64,000 nt of DNA, from contig CM046297.1 of the NCBI GenBank assembly GCA_025267735.1, positions 27,988,011 to 28,052,010 on the forward strand. The letters are read 5' to 3'. The notes below the pieces were generated by a model that worked only from the letters and a program-made list of their open reading frames with translations, was not told where the DNA came from and did no database searches. A program made the translations under genes and the position numbers. The stretch comes from Mactra quadrangularis (lineage: Eukaryota > Mollusca > Bivalvia > Venerida > Mactridae). Numbering within the stretch: the stretch's first letter is position 1; every line of letters begins with the position of its first letter. This document shows, piece by piece, positions 23,481 through 37,177 of the stretch.

Positions 23481-26400
23481 GAACACGTCATATATATATT
23501 GTTCAAGATTTTACTAGTTCTGTACAATCTTGTTCATGCCATGGCTAAATAAGACACAAACTGGACACAGGGGTATTAGCATACCAAATATATCGATACT
23601 TTATTCTTAATTAACATTAACTTATTTTTACTGAAAAAGATAAACTGAAGCGTGATTAAAAGGGTTCGATATATTGTCTCACGTTAAAAAAACATTAAAG
23701 TGAACGGATTGTATGATTATCCTGCAATTACTTCTAATAACGCTAAGTTTTGTTTTAATCACGTGTTCTTATATTGGAAGACCCATTTTCAGTGATGCAT
23801 GGGCAAGAAATTTTTTATCTTTCCAATGTTCCGAACAACAGCATCAGCGCACTGTTGAGAAATGTAGAACGGGAATTACACCATTATAATCAATGTCTTT
23901 ATTTTGAAGGGATTAGTAAAACATTTCCAATTTTAAGTTCATTTGTCAGTAAATGTTCAATGAAAGATGATAAAGATCATATGCTGAACAATGTTTTCGT
24001 GGCATGTTACTCAAGATAAATATTGATATGCAAGAGCATGTTAGATAAATAAATAGATAATTTAATAGTAAGTAATTAACATTGTAATTAATTTCCTATT
24101 TATCAATATGGACAACCTTATACAATGTACTTTAAATTTCGTAACAGTTGATCAATCTTTATTGTGAAGCACCTCGAAATTCAAGATATTGTTTTATATA
24201 GATTTTGTTGAAGGATGAAAGTATATTGTATCTCAATAAAATATAATCTATATATATTGTTTAGAAAAAAAACGCTTTGACTGTTATCATGTATGTGGTT
24301 AGTGAACACGCATAATACCATTTATTTACTTAATGCTCAATTATATTGTGAACAGTATTATCACCCACTAACATGTCTCTTGGTCATGATTGTAACATTG
24401 TTGTTAAAATTTCATACATTATACATATTGTAAAAATTTAGTAAATGAGATTAAAAAGATTCAAAAGTGTTTATTAGCTTTAATTACTTCTTTACAATCG
24501 AAATAAGATCTATCATGGAGTGTTTTATTGTACTTCATTGAACAAAGTGATGCATACACAAATAACTGCCAGTTTCCAAGTCATAAAAGACAATCATTAA
24601 ACACTTCAGTAAACATGTCTTAAAACGTCACTTTCTTATCCCCCTACACGTTCCGGAGTGCATGCAACGATATAAACATCAATATTTCATGAGCTAGATA
24701 AATGCTTGATTCATTTATTCTCTAAATTAATCAGCTATATCTACATACATTACTTCTACACCATCCGATCTGATTTTATTCTATGGATTTGTCGTGTCCT
24801 CACGAAAATACGACATGGCATAAATCAGCCACCATAGGAATATGATGGTGCCGTTTACAAGTTTAATGGCACAGCACTGGACCGTAGAGTCTTTGATGAG
24901 CAATATTAGGGTAAACAAATTATGAACTTAATTTGAGGGCTTAATTAAAAAGTATGGACTGGCTATGTCGCTATGTGATGTTGTGTGACGCAACTTTAGG
25001 GAGACAAGCCTCGATGATTTTTCAAATTGCTTAATAAGAGGCGGCACATGTCATACAATGTCAGCCATAGATCATTTTCATTTCGGTTTTAAACTACGGC
25101 CTGGACTTTAATGCTGCATCAAAGGAAAATAGTTCGAGACTAGGTTTAATTCCATACAGCGGCTCATTTAAAATATGACTGCTATTATATGTCAAAATTA
25201 TTACCAAATTTCTGGGTGAATATACCACATAGAGCAATATTTGGGAGATTCCATGAACTATTTCAAATACACAAGTGCTTTTGTTATATAAAATAGCAAA
25301 CACATGTGTATGTAAAAATGCGTTGTTTGTGAAAATGTTCGAATTTTGTTCGAGTTCCAATTCCAATCGAACATTTATTCAAGTTTAACCATATATGAAC
25401 CAAAAAAGGGGTTGCTTATCACTTTGTAATTTCATATGCAAACATTCATACAAAATGAATCTGTTTGTAAATTCATGAAAGAGCTAGTCTCTCATAAGCG
25501 TTTACAAACAGTATCGCACCGTAAATATACGCAATTTGTGAAAAGGTCACAAACAGTATTTTGGATTTCGACTACTGATTTTTAACATTTTGAATAGTAT
25601 GTACGTAATTATAGAATAAGTTCTTCTTTATCATTTTTAAAGAATCATAGCCTATCAAAAATATACATGCTGAAAGTACACGAGAATACACGAAAATGTT
25701 CACAATTGCACGAGACTGTACGAAACGGGTGTTTCATAATAAGTCACTCTTTTCCAGACTAAAGAATGGCGTTATTCCAGGAACAAATGATTAGGTAAAA
25801 CAAATTATGATTAAGAAGTTACATTATTTAATGTAGTCAAGATAAACTAGCTTTAAAATCCAAAGTTCAAACTTGAGACCTTCGTACATTAATATAGCAT
25901 GCACGTCATAAAATAGCAAAGGCAAAGAACTGGGTATTCACACAACACACTCGACTGGTTAATTTTTTAATACAACGAATGCAGCTAGCTAGCATCTTCA
26001 ATAAAAATGCGTGAGGCTAGATTTAATACTCAGCAATCTGGCTATAGCGAAACAGAACAGCCTCGGACTTACTATGCAACAACCATTAAGACCAGCCTGG
26101 GACAGCTATAACTCAAGGAGTCAGACAAGCAATCAGTACTCAAAAGTTCGATCCTTTTTATACCATTTGCGCCATATAGAGGTCACGTTTTAAGGATTAC
26201 TAAACCTATGGATCGCTCACTCAGGACAAGAGGACAATAATAAAAACTTCAATTACAGTAACGGTTCCTTTTTTGATGTAATCTTGATAGTGTAGATTTT
26301 GGCGTCCTACCTTATCTAAAGGCCGTATCTATCTATAGCTGGGGCAATTATTAGTTATAGGGGTTTTAGACGTCTGTCATGCTCGTAGATGAGAAACAAT

Positions 26401-26990
26401 ATCATTATAAGACTTTTGGAAGGCCACCTACACAGTTCCAGAATCTTAAGTCATGAAATATCAATAAACCGAGTGATAATCGTGGTTCGAATTTCATTCC
26501 AATGTACGATCTTAAAAGCTCAAACCGTCGACATAACCATGCATTTCTGGTCTGGTCGAGTGGTCAACCTATTCATAAAAGCAAATCATGTGACTACAGA
26601 ACAGTCAATCTAGTATGTTGGTGGCATGGGCTCGGGCCGAGCACTTGGAACATGAGGGTAATATTTGGCAGCAACCCGACGACTGTTCGTCATAATTTCA
26701 AAAGCTGTGCCTATGTGTAGCAGTTTGCAGCAGCAATATTTTAGCAAATAGGCTGGAAAATAATGTAAATAAATAAATAACTCACATCAGCAAAATTCTT
26801 CAACGTGGTCGTCTTGCTTCATTTTTTTAAAGCAAGAATTTAGTGATTTGGGTTCACGTGATGAATAAAACTATTTTTATCCAAAGTTGTTTATTTTAGT
26901 GTGTGTAAAAGAAGCCGCAACTCACTAGGATTAAAACCGGTTTTGATCATTATTTAAATCGTATTAATTTTACTATTTATAATGCCCTGC
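23481..26990. other. Intergenic, no supported gene
   Basis: The open frames here (for example 23774-24019 and 25094-25366) have no recognisable domain, no splice borders shared with a paralogue and no family resemblance. A half copy of a small MITE lies at 24782-24838 (listed separately). The 26480-26720 part has scattered tRNA-like boxes but no convincing SINE order. Confidence 0.5.
24782..24838. mobile_element. Half copy of the TATGGTGGCTGAT MITE
   Basis: 'GGATTTGTCGTGTC...AATACGACATGGCATAAATC' plus 'AGCCACCATAG' matches the right half of the element at 28383-28528. The left terminal repeat is absent. Confidence 0.65.
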
Positions 26991-28020
26991 TCACACTTTT
27001 ATGCCCTGGTCACACTTTCACGGAAAGGACCACGGAAGATTTACGGAGTCGCTACGTGGCTATCCGTACTGATCCGCAGCCCTCCGTAACGGAACCGTAG
27101 TAGTCCGTGGGTATTCGTAGCTATCCGTATTGATCCTTGACAATTTTTGTGCATGCAAATTTGTCTCGGAAAATCAACCGTAGCGTATCCGTACTAGTCG
27201 ATATTAGACCGTACTGTTCCGTTCTTGTCCGTAACAAATCCGTATCAATTCGTAGCTCTCCTTAGACCCTCACTTGTCATGGATTGCTACGATTTGACAC
27301 GGAGAGCTACGTATTAGCTACGTATTAGTACGGTTCCACTACGGATAAGCTACGGATTTTATATGGAATGCTACGGAGATCCACGGTTTTCCTACGATGA
27401 ACTACGAAGAGACACGGATTCGCACGGTTAACTACGGAGAGATACGTTTCAGTACGAAGTGGAACGGTTCGGTACGGTTTGCTACGAATAAATTCAGAAT
27501 GGACAATGTTTAAACATGCGTATTATTAATGTTTTCTATATGACCCTACCTATTTGCGAACAGAGTTATTATTTTCACTATCTGACATGGACCATCAACA
27601 AATCGTATCCGCAATTAAAAGTGGCTGCAATTGGATATAAATATTGCAGAACTTCTATTGTTCGTGACGCTCCGTACACCTCCGCAGTGGACCGTTCTTC
27701 TCCGTAGCAGACCGTTCTTCTCCGTAGTCGACCGTACCAGTTCGTGCCTATGCCGTCCCGAAACGTAGTGCATCCGTAGCAAAACCGTTCTGATCCGTAT
27801 CATTCCGTGTCAAACCGTAGCGATCCGTAGATCTTCCGTAGTTCTTCCGGGAAGTTTACCTGCATTATTACAGGACTTCCGTCAGACTCCGTACTTACAT
27901 CGTAGCGCAACCGTATTGGAACCATAGCGGTCTACGGAATAGGACTTTTCCGTAGTGATTCGTGGCGATCACTCCGCAGGTCTTCCGTAGCTCTTCCTCC
28001 GTGGTCCTTTCCGTAATGTG
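26990..28020. mobile_element. Foldback-like element built of CCGTA / TACGG words
   Basis: The ends pair: 'CACGGAAAGGACCACGGA' near 27019 and 'TCCGTGGTCCTTTCCGT' near 27998. The body is a dense, degenerate array of 'TCCGTA' words, often about 10 bases apart, on the plus strand from about 27060 to 27260; inverted to 'TACGGA' at 27290-27480; absent in a spacer at 27490-27650; then 'TCCGTA' again to 28015. By eye there are several dozen CCGT or ACGG words in 1 kb of otherwise AT-rich DNA. A 20-bp direct repeat ('ATGCCCTGGTCACACTTT') precedes the left end. No transposase is visible. Foldback elements with repetitive long inverted ends are the closest known type (inference). Confidence 0.7.
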
Positions 28021-28382
28021 ATTTTCTAACTTAACGCGTAAATTTAACAGGAGAAGAGTTTGTCAAAAAGATGGATAATGAAAATAATCGGAAATTTTCA
28101 TCGAATTTAAAACAATTTGTTTAATTATTATGAGATAAAGCGATGAATAGTTCTAAAACTTTTAATTGTTTTCACAATAATTAAATTCTTTTAAAACTTG
28201 CAAATGAGGGTCGACCGTACATTAATAGGTCAATTGTATAGTGCGTAAATATTGACCCTGACCTGACCTTTATGCAAGAATATTCATTACATTGAATACG
28301 AATATAGTATCAATGTTCGATTACACCGTGTCCATGGCTGTGAAGATTATAAGCTTAAATTTAACACACTAACATACTTCTA

Positions 28383-28528
28383 TATGGTGGCTGATTTATG
28401 CCATGTCGTATTACGAAGAATCGAAGATACGACAAACTATGGATTTGTCGTGTCTTAGTGTTTTCGTCTTTTTCGTTTCTTCGCGGCGAAGAAACGAAAA
28501 TACGACATGGCATTGATCAGCCACCATA
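28383..28528. mobile_element. 146-bp MITE, TATGGTGGCTGAT ends
   Basis: TATGGTGGCTGATTTATGCC at the left pairs with GGCATTGATCAGCCACCATA at the right. The interior also folds ('TTCGTTTCTTCG' / 'CGAAGAAACGAA'). It is non-coding. A half copy is at 24782-24838. Confidence 0.8.
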
Positions 28529-29470
28529 ATAAGTAATTTTACAATCGCTGCCGAAGTATAGAATAGGCGTGACACAGTAGCGTGTTTGAAATTACACAAG
28601 ACGTTACAGAACGTAACATAACGATACATTTGGAACTCCTCGGTCATTAACTGCGAATAATCTTATCTAACAAACACATATACGATCGTTAAGGCAATGA
28701 GCGATGTTTCAAAATTTACAGACTAAAAACGGAACATCATCCATTGCCTAAATGATAATATATTTGTTTACTTCAACACCGGTAGTTTCCAAATAGAGTC
28801 TTAATATGTCCGAGATTTTTCGCAACGAATGGCCGAGTAGCTCCAAATGTAACGTTACAGAACGTTCGCGGTAATTTAACGCCCTACTGATTTTCGTAGG
28901 GATATGTGTAGATAATTATTAGATGCAAATGTGAAAGATCAGATCGGGGTCAATATGTACGCACTATAACTCGCATCAAACAAGTGAGGAATAGTAGGTT
29001 TAGACTTTAAGACTAAAACTGGTTAAATATATACCCTTGGCATATGAGCATGTTCTCTTCGATGTATATTCCAGAAACTGGACGTCACAACTTGTGACAT
29101 GCTTTCAACCCGGAGAATTCGTGACTTGGATGTAACCCATAGTAACCGTTGGAAAAACACAGTTAGTATCGAGCTATAAATACAGCTGTATAGTCCCCTA
29201 GAAAAAAAAACCTGTAGGTCCCAAGGCAGTGCAGGACGGAAGCTAGGAGTTAAAGTCACTGTTGTTTTCACCGATTGCTACCAATTTAAACACCTGAAGA
29301 CCCATTTCTCCAAGTTCAAAGTTGGGTAAGACAGAAAAAATACAAGTGTGCCAACACCGATACAACTAGAAAAAATAATGTTTTAATCCACGTATTTCAA
29401 TGATAGATTAAAGCGCTGGGATGCTTGAGGAGCGACGTCCTTGATTTATCAATTATTCAGTCATTAATCT
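28529..29470. other. Intergenic, nothing supported
   Basis: Short ORFs only; no repeat, RNA gene or domain could be recognised by eye. Confidence 0.4.
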
Positions 29471-29765
29471 ACCCGGCTAGCTTATTTATTATTACGCAAG
29501 TCCATTGATCAAGGAGTCGTGGGTTCGATTACCGCAGGGGATCATAATTTCGTAGAGTTTATTAATAAAATGATTCCTAAGCCAGATTCCCTCCTTTCAC
29601 TGATAAATAACATTTAGGGCAGCTGTAATTCGTCAGTCACTGACGAAAGTATGCACATAGTAAGTAATTAACAGTCAATCCAAAGATTTATCTCTTCCAT
29701 GAACGGTAAGTAGGTTAACTGACCGCCGTGATTTGACATACGGCGTAAAACCAATCAAAGAAGAA
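29471..29765 (+). mobile_element. tRNA-derived SINE, second family
   Basis: B box 'GGGTTCGATTACC' (about 29520) follows a degenerate A-box region. The body then has 'CAGTCACTGACGAAAGTATG', 'GTAGGTTAACTGACCGCCGT' and 'GATTTGACATACGGCGTAAA' with an A-rich end. The same body is found at 45675-45921 and 51885-52047. Confidence 0.7.
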
Positions 29766-32700
29766 AAAGGTGTTGAGTGCGGCAGAGCTAGACAATTTAA
29801 ATCTTTAAATGAATCGAAAGGAGCGGACATATGTCAGCATAATTGTAGTAAAATAAGATAGTATGCTTGAACCACGTCTTTGTCTTTGTTATAGCAGAGA
29901 AGAATGGTTTTAGTCTGTGCTATTCCGAATTGGACGATGGAAGATTCAATGTAAACTAAATTTGATGTAAATAAGGGAGGCAAATCTTGTTTGTTATTTA
30001 TTTTCATTTAAGTGGTTGACTCCTTGCTCATGGTAAGTTTATCTCCAAATAAAGGGATATACAGGCAAATGACTGTGCCAAAAGTATAGAACCAAGATTA
30101 TTCTTTAAAATAGTATTAAGAACGTAAGAAATCACTTACTAATAACATTTGTCACTTATAACATTCAACTGAACGAATTAAAACATGTGGCATACTAATT
30201 GTTGAAAACGAAAGTAGGATACTGAGGGAATCACCAAGCTATTTATAGTTTTGTTATACGTCGTACTTGCTGAAATTAAACATTTCCATATGTCGCTTCT
30301 TGTCTTTTCAACATTCTTAGGCGGTTAGGATATCTTTTTAATAGAACTATACTATAGTTGCACAATAACAAGCTCTAGTACTTTCTCATCAGTAAATGCA
30401 TATTTTAACACTACATGTCATCTATTTTAGCTAACCTGACCCACGTGGGTCTATCATATTACGAGAAAGTAAAGAAATATTTCGCGAAGTAATGTAACAG
30501 TGTGTCTGTTGCATTCACAGTTATAAAAAGATAGTAATCAAAATAAGGAAATATGAAGTTGAACTTTTGCCTGTATATCCCTTTAAGTATCGATACTGTC
30601 TTTGTCGTTGTTTTTATGGTGATAAGAATCGTAATTTTGTATTGACCGAATTCTAATTGTCAGAATGTTGATGTTTTGTATATCTTGGCCGGAAACAAGA
30701 ACACATATATCTCTGTTAAATCATGTAAAGATAATATCATACTGATGTTCATGGTCAGTTATTTATTTGTGTGTTAATGGAGATACTCTTTGTAAATGAA
30801 TAATGCATTTAGCTCCTGAATGCGTTACGTATTTTCCTTATATCGTCCACAGAAATGTTTTACTTCAAATCTGTTTCAAGGACTTGTCTCCATTTGACTT
30901 ATTTTATGGTGAAACTGGTTAAGTTATGAAACTGGCACTAAATCTGCTTTAATGGAAAACATAAGACATTGTTTTATTCCTAATATTCCAAAGTAAGTAA
31001 CACTTACCTCGCAATAATGTATGAATTCAAAAGAATAACAAATGTATGTTTGTGAGTAAAATCTATCATCATTTGTCGGTATATCTGACTCTCTCAACTT
31101 TTAGAACAATACAGACCATACTTTGATAGCACACATAGGTAATACTGACATACGTAATAAGCTTTGGATTGAAATGTGTATTTGTGACGCAAATATGTTT
31201 TTGTTGGATAAACACACAAATGGCAGGTGTAAATGTAATAAGAATCATTTTTGATAAAATGAAAATATACACAATATATATTTTCTATAAACATGTATCT
31301 TGGCCGTTAATTATTACATTGCTGTATTGCAAATTAAGTTTCTTTTTATAAGTGCAGGCATTCATTCCATATTTTTTGTTAAATTTGATTCTTAGAATCA
31401 TGTCTTGTAGACGACTATATACATATTTAAATCCCTATCATTTTTGGAACGATGTTATTTAACATCGTTCCAATGGTAACAAGAAAGTATAAGATTACTC
31501 TTTTCACGCTTCAACAATTTTCAACATAGACAAAGAGGCGTAGTTCAAGCGTGAAACTCATTAACATCTCATTTAAATGTAATACAACGCTGGCTTGTGT
31601 TGTCGTTCTTGAAACTCTTCAGAAAAAGGGAGGTTACTCTCAGGACATACAAATCTTGCAATGGAGACGGGACAACTCAACCCGTAGACAACTCAACCCG
31701 TGACAACTGCAATGATTACTTGTTGGAGTAAAAAGGGCATACGATGTTTTTGACAATGCATGTTATATGCGTAGCTTAATTACATCATTCGATAGTAATA
31801 AACAATCAAAAAATAAGTTCAGGACATCGTTCCTCCAGCACTCCAGTGCTTTGATTATATAACGGGGTAGCAGAAATGATCCGCTTATTATATATCTAGA
31901 CCATAAATCAGTATGCGGATGTAATTTCATCTGAATTGAAGTTCTAGATAAACGGTGCGTCAATGTTTTACAAACTTGGTTGATTTCAAAAAGTATTTTC
32001 TTTAGTTTAATCAAAATAAATAGTACGACTTACTTTATGCTTGTTTGATAACACGCATATGATCTGAGTGACATAAGGGCGAGAAATGAAGCTGTTTAAC
32101 ATTTATTTGATTCGGTAGATAGCATTATACGTTGTTGGAGTTTATATGATTTTCATTTACAATAAACTAATTATGATGCTTGTTTACTAGCAAATCTTGT
32201 ATTAAAGAAATCTTTAATTATATCTACATGTATAGGCTTAACTTTATCACGGGATGAACATAAGTGAAAATTAACAAATAAAACATTCACACTAGTTTTG
32301 GTATTGACCGCCTGAAAGAGACACTGGTGAAAATAGTTAAGGTACCATTTAAATGAACAGTTTTTGTCGAATGAAAATACACTGTCCCTAATGCAGAACA
32401 AGTTAAGCCTCTCTTTATGTCATCTTCAATGATTTGTGTTTTCATACTGAGAGAAAAGATGAATTCACCAGAAGGTCAATTACATTGTCCTTAATGTACT
32501 TGTATGTATTCTTGTCGTTGAACATTGTCTCGACTGTCAGATTCTGTATTGCTTATCATGTCCTGTTGCAAACATGTAATAAAGTATATCTTGACTTTCT
32601 ACCAAGTACAAAATAGAAAATAGGTACATGTACGTATACATGAAATTATATCATTGATATTAAATGATTTAAATAATTTTCTGCTTCATACTGTGTGGTG

Positions 32701-33003
32701 TTACTCAAATTCTAACATGAGATATAAACGTATATAGCATACATATTTTGACAAGTATGGTACATTCATTTTGCCAATACCTAAATAAATCTAGCTATCT
32801 AAATCTAAGTGTTTTTTCATTCATGCTCTTATAATATAATTGATAATAAAAAAATACTACTTTTTCTAAACACATTTGTAGTTTCTTTTTTCTTTTAAAA
32901 AATTGACTTCCAACAACCTCGTTAGTTGTTTTCAGATTGTCAAAAATACTGATACGAGAGTCTGTTATATGTATCTATAACGTTAATGCAATTTATAACA
33001 GTA
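29766..33003. other. Intergenic, no supported gene
   Basis: Only unsupported short ORFs. Two small items stand out: a perfect 26-bp palindrome at 31446-31471 (GGAACGATGTTA, TT-centred) and a directly repeated 'GACAACTCAACCCGT' at about 31669-31710. Confidence 0.45.
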
Positions 33004-33190
33004 TAAATTTGACAATAATGTCAATTTTTCTCCATTAATACGATATATGGAGAAGTTTCCGGCCTTGTGGAAGGGTAGGTGAGTACTAGTTATAGACTAG
33101 GGTCAACGAAAGCTAGGTTAGGTGCGCTGGACGTCGTAAAATTACCTACATTGTGTTGATACGGCGTTAAACCCAATAATAAATTTTAAG
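33004..33190 (+). mobile_element. 5'-truncated SINE, first family
   Basis: Contains 'TTGACAATAATGTC', 'TATGGAGAAGTTTCCGGCCT', 'GGAAGGGTAGGTGAGTACT', 'GGTGCGCTGGACG' and 'TGATACGGCGTTAAACCC', the same body as 34680-34905 but without any tRNA head. Confidence 0.75.
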
Positions 33191-34666
33191 AAAACAAGCA
33201 CAGGCTATTGCATGAAGGAGTCTTATCTATAACAAACAAAAAAAACCTTATCTGCATACGTCAGTTTTCTTGTAGAGAGAAAGAACACTGTGTATCAGTC
33301 AGTGATGTCATCATTACTGTGTAAACACGGCTATGAAGCGGGTATGGTCCAGAGATTACGACGTTTAACTAGTAATCATTAAATAGCCAGCTACGCTTTG
33401 GTTCGAATCACATTCAAAATTTATCTCGTCGTTTCACTGAGCAAGAAAGCTAATCCTACAAGCTCAGTACTTGGGGCCAGGAAGCGGAAATGTAAAATCT
33501 TTGTTGTAAGAACTTGTTTCACAATTGAGCGAGAACAAACTGGTATAAACACGGCTAAGTCATTCAAGTTTACATAAAAAACAGATACACATTTTTATCA
33601 TAAACATGCATGATCATAAACATTTTAGATATCAAACGAGTATTATTTAGATGAGACGATATTGAATGGAATAGATAACACTGTGATGTTCTTAAGAAGG
33701 TCTTAAGGTCTTTTATAGGTACAAATACCTGTAAATAAACTGTTTGTCCCTTAACACATCCCTTATAAATTAATCACGACCCTCGATTGCCAAGACGAAC
33801 ATCGTAAAGTCAGGACTTATCATAAATTTTAGAGGACTTGGGGTCCGTACACCACTGACAATCCCAAAATATGCCCGCCCATGAGTGCAATTTTAACTGT
33901 AAATAAAATTTTAAAGATTTTAAGGCTTTAACTTTGCGTTTAATTTAGACCTATTGGTTATGTAGTTAAATAATTGATATAAAATCTTGGTTGTAAATAG
34001 AACTACACAATTTCATAACATATAACTTAAATGGTTCGACTCAATTTAATAAGTTTTTGATTTTATTTTTAGAAGAAACCATGTCTGTTATGAAAACTTG
34101 TGGTAAAAATTGGAAACGTTTGAACGAATTTTGCATATAGTCGTAATCCTATTATTTGTTTAAAATGTTTGAATATAAAGTAATTTTACTTTTAAAAATC
34201 GTCTTGATAAACCAAACAACTTTAACTTTAACTCGACGCAAAAACAACCACTACAGATAAGAAAATATACTCTGAAATAGAGAGATTCATCGTTCATCGT
34301 TGATAGTTAAGTCATCGTAACTTATACCATTATAATTATAACTATACAAACGCTTGGTTTGAAAGAAACACAATTCAAACCAAGTTATGATCATTAAGAC
34401 ACAAATGAAACATCCTCAAGTCAAGCACAAATATGTCGATTAAAATTTGAGGAAAATTTGTTTTAGCAAAATATACACATGACAAAATGCTAGATAAAAC
34501 TACCTTTAGCTAGTCTGATAAAGCACAAATATTTTGACCTATTCGTTGCAATATGCTGATAAAAATCGACTGCAATGAGATGAATGGGTAAGCATATTAA
34601 TACCCAGATTTATCTATATCGATTATAATTGAAGAATTTTTCATACTTAAATTATACTTTGCAGAC

Positions 34667-34918
34667 TGTTATTCTAAAGCGGGTTCGAATCCCACCCGGG
34701 GAGGTTATACCCTTTCATGAAAATTTGACAATAATGTCGATTTTCCTCCATTGGTTAGATAATATGGAGAAGTTTCCGGCCTTGTGGAAGGGTAGGTGAG
34801 TACTGGTTATAGACAATGGTCCAGGAAAGCTAGGTTAGTTGCGCTGGACGCCGTGAAATGACTTAAATTGTGTTGATACGGCGTTAAATCCAATAAATAA
34901 ATAAATGTTATTCTAAAG
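34667..34918 (+). mobile_element. 5'-truncated tRNA-SINE with 13-bp target-site duplication
   Basis: The SINE body is 34680-34905 and starts inside the tRNA head at the B box (GGGTTCGAATCCC), so the A box is lost. It ends in 'GATACGGCGTTAAATCCAAT' plus an AAAT-rich tail. Exact 13-bp direct repeats TGTTATTCTAAAG flank it (34667-34679 and 34906-34918). The 5' truncation and variable-length duplication are hallmarks of LINE-driven target-primed insertion (established knowledge). Confidence 0.88.
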
Positions 34919-37175
34919 ATTTAACTATTTGTACACATTTACACGTACAATTTGCATGATCAGTATTGTGCCTGCTAAAATGTTTAATTGTTTCGTTCTA
35001 ATTTTTAACCTCCATTTATGTATTTGTTGTTATTTTAATCTTCCTATCTAGGAGCAAAGGCCCAGATAATTTCAATTTTTTTATAAATTGACGAACAGTA
35101 TATTTTGAGATAGTTTTATATGTGTGACACCTCTAACAACCTTCATATAGCGTAGCTATATGTTAATATTCAAAACAGTGTTATCTAAACTTTTCATACA
35201 ACAAACGCGTACTCTCACTGACTGTAAAGCAGGTGATTAAAATCAGTGTGACTTTATCAATAAATTTGTAGAGGGCAATCCAGTTTCGGATCCCGTCCAC
35301 GACACAACGTACCTATCTACAAAGACCCTATTTTGTAGCCGATGCTTTTAACAAAGTTATCGACTCTTTGTCGGACTTCCAGTTAGTACTGGTAAGAGTT
35401 TACGGACATTGGTTAGTAAAAAGGTCGGTTATATTACAGTACATTAATATTGTTGTAAAACGACTTGATCTACATGTTTAAATTCAGTATTGTTCGTTTT
35501 TTCTTAACTGTCAAAACATGAATAATTTCACGGTGAATGCGTTTGTTAAAATCATTGTCGTAATTTACCCATGACTTTCCGAAAGTGTGTATTGTGATTG
35601 AGTAAAGCTTCTTATGCCGTATGATATATTTTAGTCAAGATATTTTTAATAACAATTAGGCCGCCAGTACAAAAACAATGCATTTAGTCACCGTGAAATT
35701 ATTCAAGCTTTGACAGTTGAGATAAAACGAACAATATGTATGTCACATTTAAACTACTCACCTTACTGCACACCTATGTAGTCCAACTAGTATACGATGT
35801 GACAACTTACTTTTGTAGTAATGTTTACACATGATTTTTTTATTATATTCTAATACGTCATGAAAAGTAAGACCATTATTGTGAGAGTTATCGCCTTTGC
35901 CATAATAGTCTGCATACTGTTAAGCATTAGAAATCAGCCTGAAGCAAATCAATCATGTTAATGCTACACACATGTGACAAAGAAATTCATAGTAGAGTCA
36001 GACTAAAACATATGAATTATCTGTTATTCGATCCCAGATGGGAAGGTTAAAGATGATCATAAAAACAAAAAAAATATAGGTTAAGAATTAAAACGAAACA
36101 AAAAACATTTTAGTATGCATTCTGCACTAGGCACAATTCAAATCATTGCATGTGCAATCGTATACAAATACCTAATCAGTTTAATAGTATTCGAGTTTGA
36201 ACTTTAAATCATGTTAAAACATATTACAACAATTATACATTTCGCTTTCTGCTTAGTATAACGATTGTATGATAAAGTTTTATATTATAATCGATAAAGA
36301 TAAAACCTGGGTATACATACCCATTTATCTCAAAGCAATTGATTTTCAACCGTATATAGCAATGCTTGTGTCAAAAGATAATGCTCTTTATCAGAAAGGC
36401 TATAGATATATGGACAAGGGTAATTATAATTTCATATATTTTGCATTTTGTAGTAGATATACTTTTTCAGCAGAAAATCAGAATAGTCTAAGAACTGTCT
36501 AGATGCAAGTCCTTCAGCAGGGCTTGATCATTTGGCGTTTCTGTCAATTACAAAATCAGTGTGACATGTGTCACGTACGGAGTTTGATCACGCCATTTGG
36601 AACTAAACTAACGAGTCAAAATGTAAAGATACGGTTATGAAAAACTTGATTGTTCATGATTGCTGTCTTAAGGACAGCATAGCAGAAATATCGCCGTTAA
36701 TTACCGTAGTCAGAGATTGTTCGCTAAGGGTAATGGCAATAAGATATTGTACTCAATATCCAATGTCTTGTACTGTTTTTACTATGACCTTAAACTGTAA
36801 GTTTCAACAGCGGCGAGGCGAATGTTCTTCAGCAATCGCAACCTTTTTATTGAAACATGCACAATGTCAAAACACTTGTAGATTATATTAGAGTTCATGT
36901 TAACACGGGTACGCAATAACTTAATCCTATTTATACTGGCTTGTTGTTCTATGCCTTGCTGGAGAAATCTGGCAAAGGACACTAAATTATTTTGTTTGTA
37001 AAATAAATAAAAGCGAATTTGGAGATATAATCAAATAACGTGTTTCATTGACGTTAATGATTGATTAAGTGGAATTGCTTAATATATGAAAAGTAGTTTC
37101 TACACATAATGTCTTTTATGTCACCATTGTCGTATATTTCATTTTTATACACTTAACAAAACTTATAAGTATACA
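34919..37175. other. Intergenic, nothing supported
   Basis: Open frames such as 36269-36502 and 36637-36891 have no recognisable domain or paralogue. No RNA gene is evident. Confidence 0.4.
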
Positions 37176-37177
37176 TA

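Noticed and set aside
23774..24019. 81-aa ORF as a gene
   Set aside because: No recognisable domain, no paralogue, no splice context; the length is compatible with chance.
26389..26720. SINE or tRNA-like unit with boxes 'TGGTCGAGTGG' and 'GGTTCGAATTTC'
   Set aside because: The B-like box lies before the A-like box and no shared body or tail was found.
33340..33540. Third SINE family with B box 'GGTTCGAATC'
   Set aside because: There is no A box, no second copy and no tail; the evidence is a single short word.
36269..36891. Two ORFs of about 80 aa as small genes
   Set aside because: The composition looks like translated AT-rich non-coding DNA, and there is no supporting pattern.
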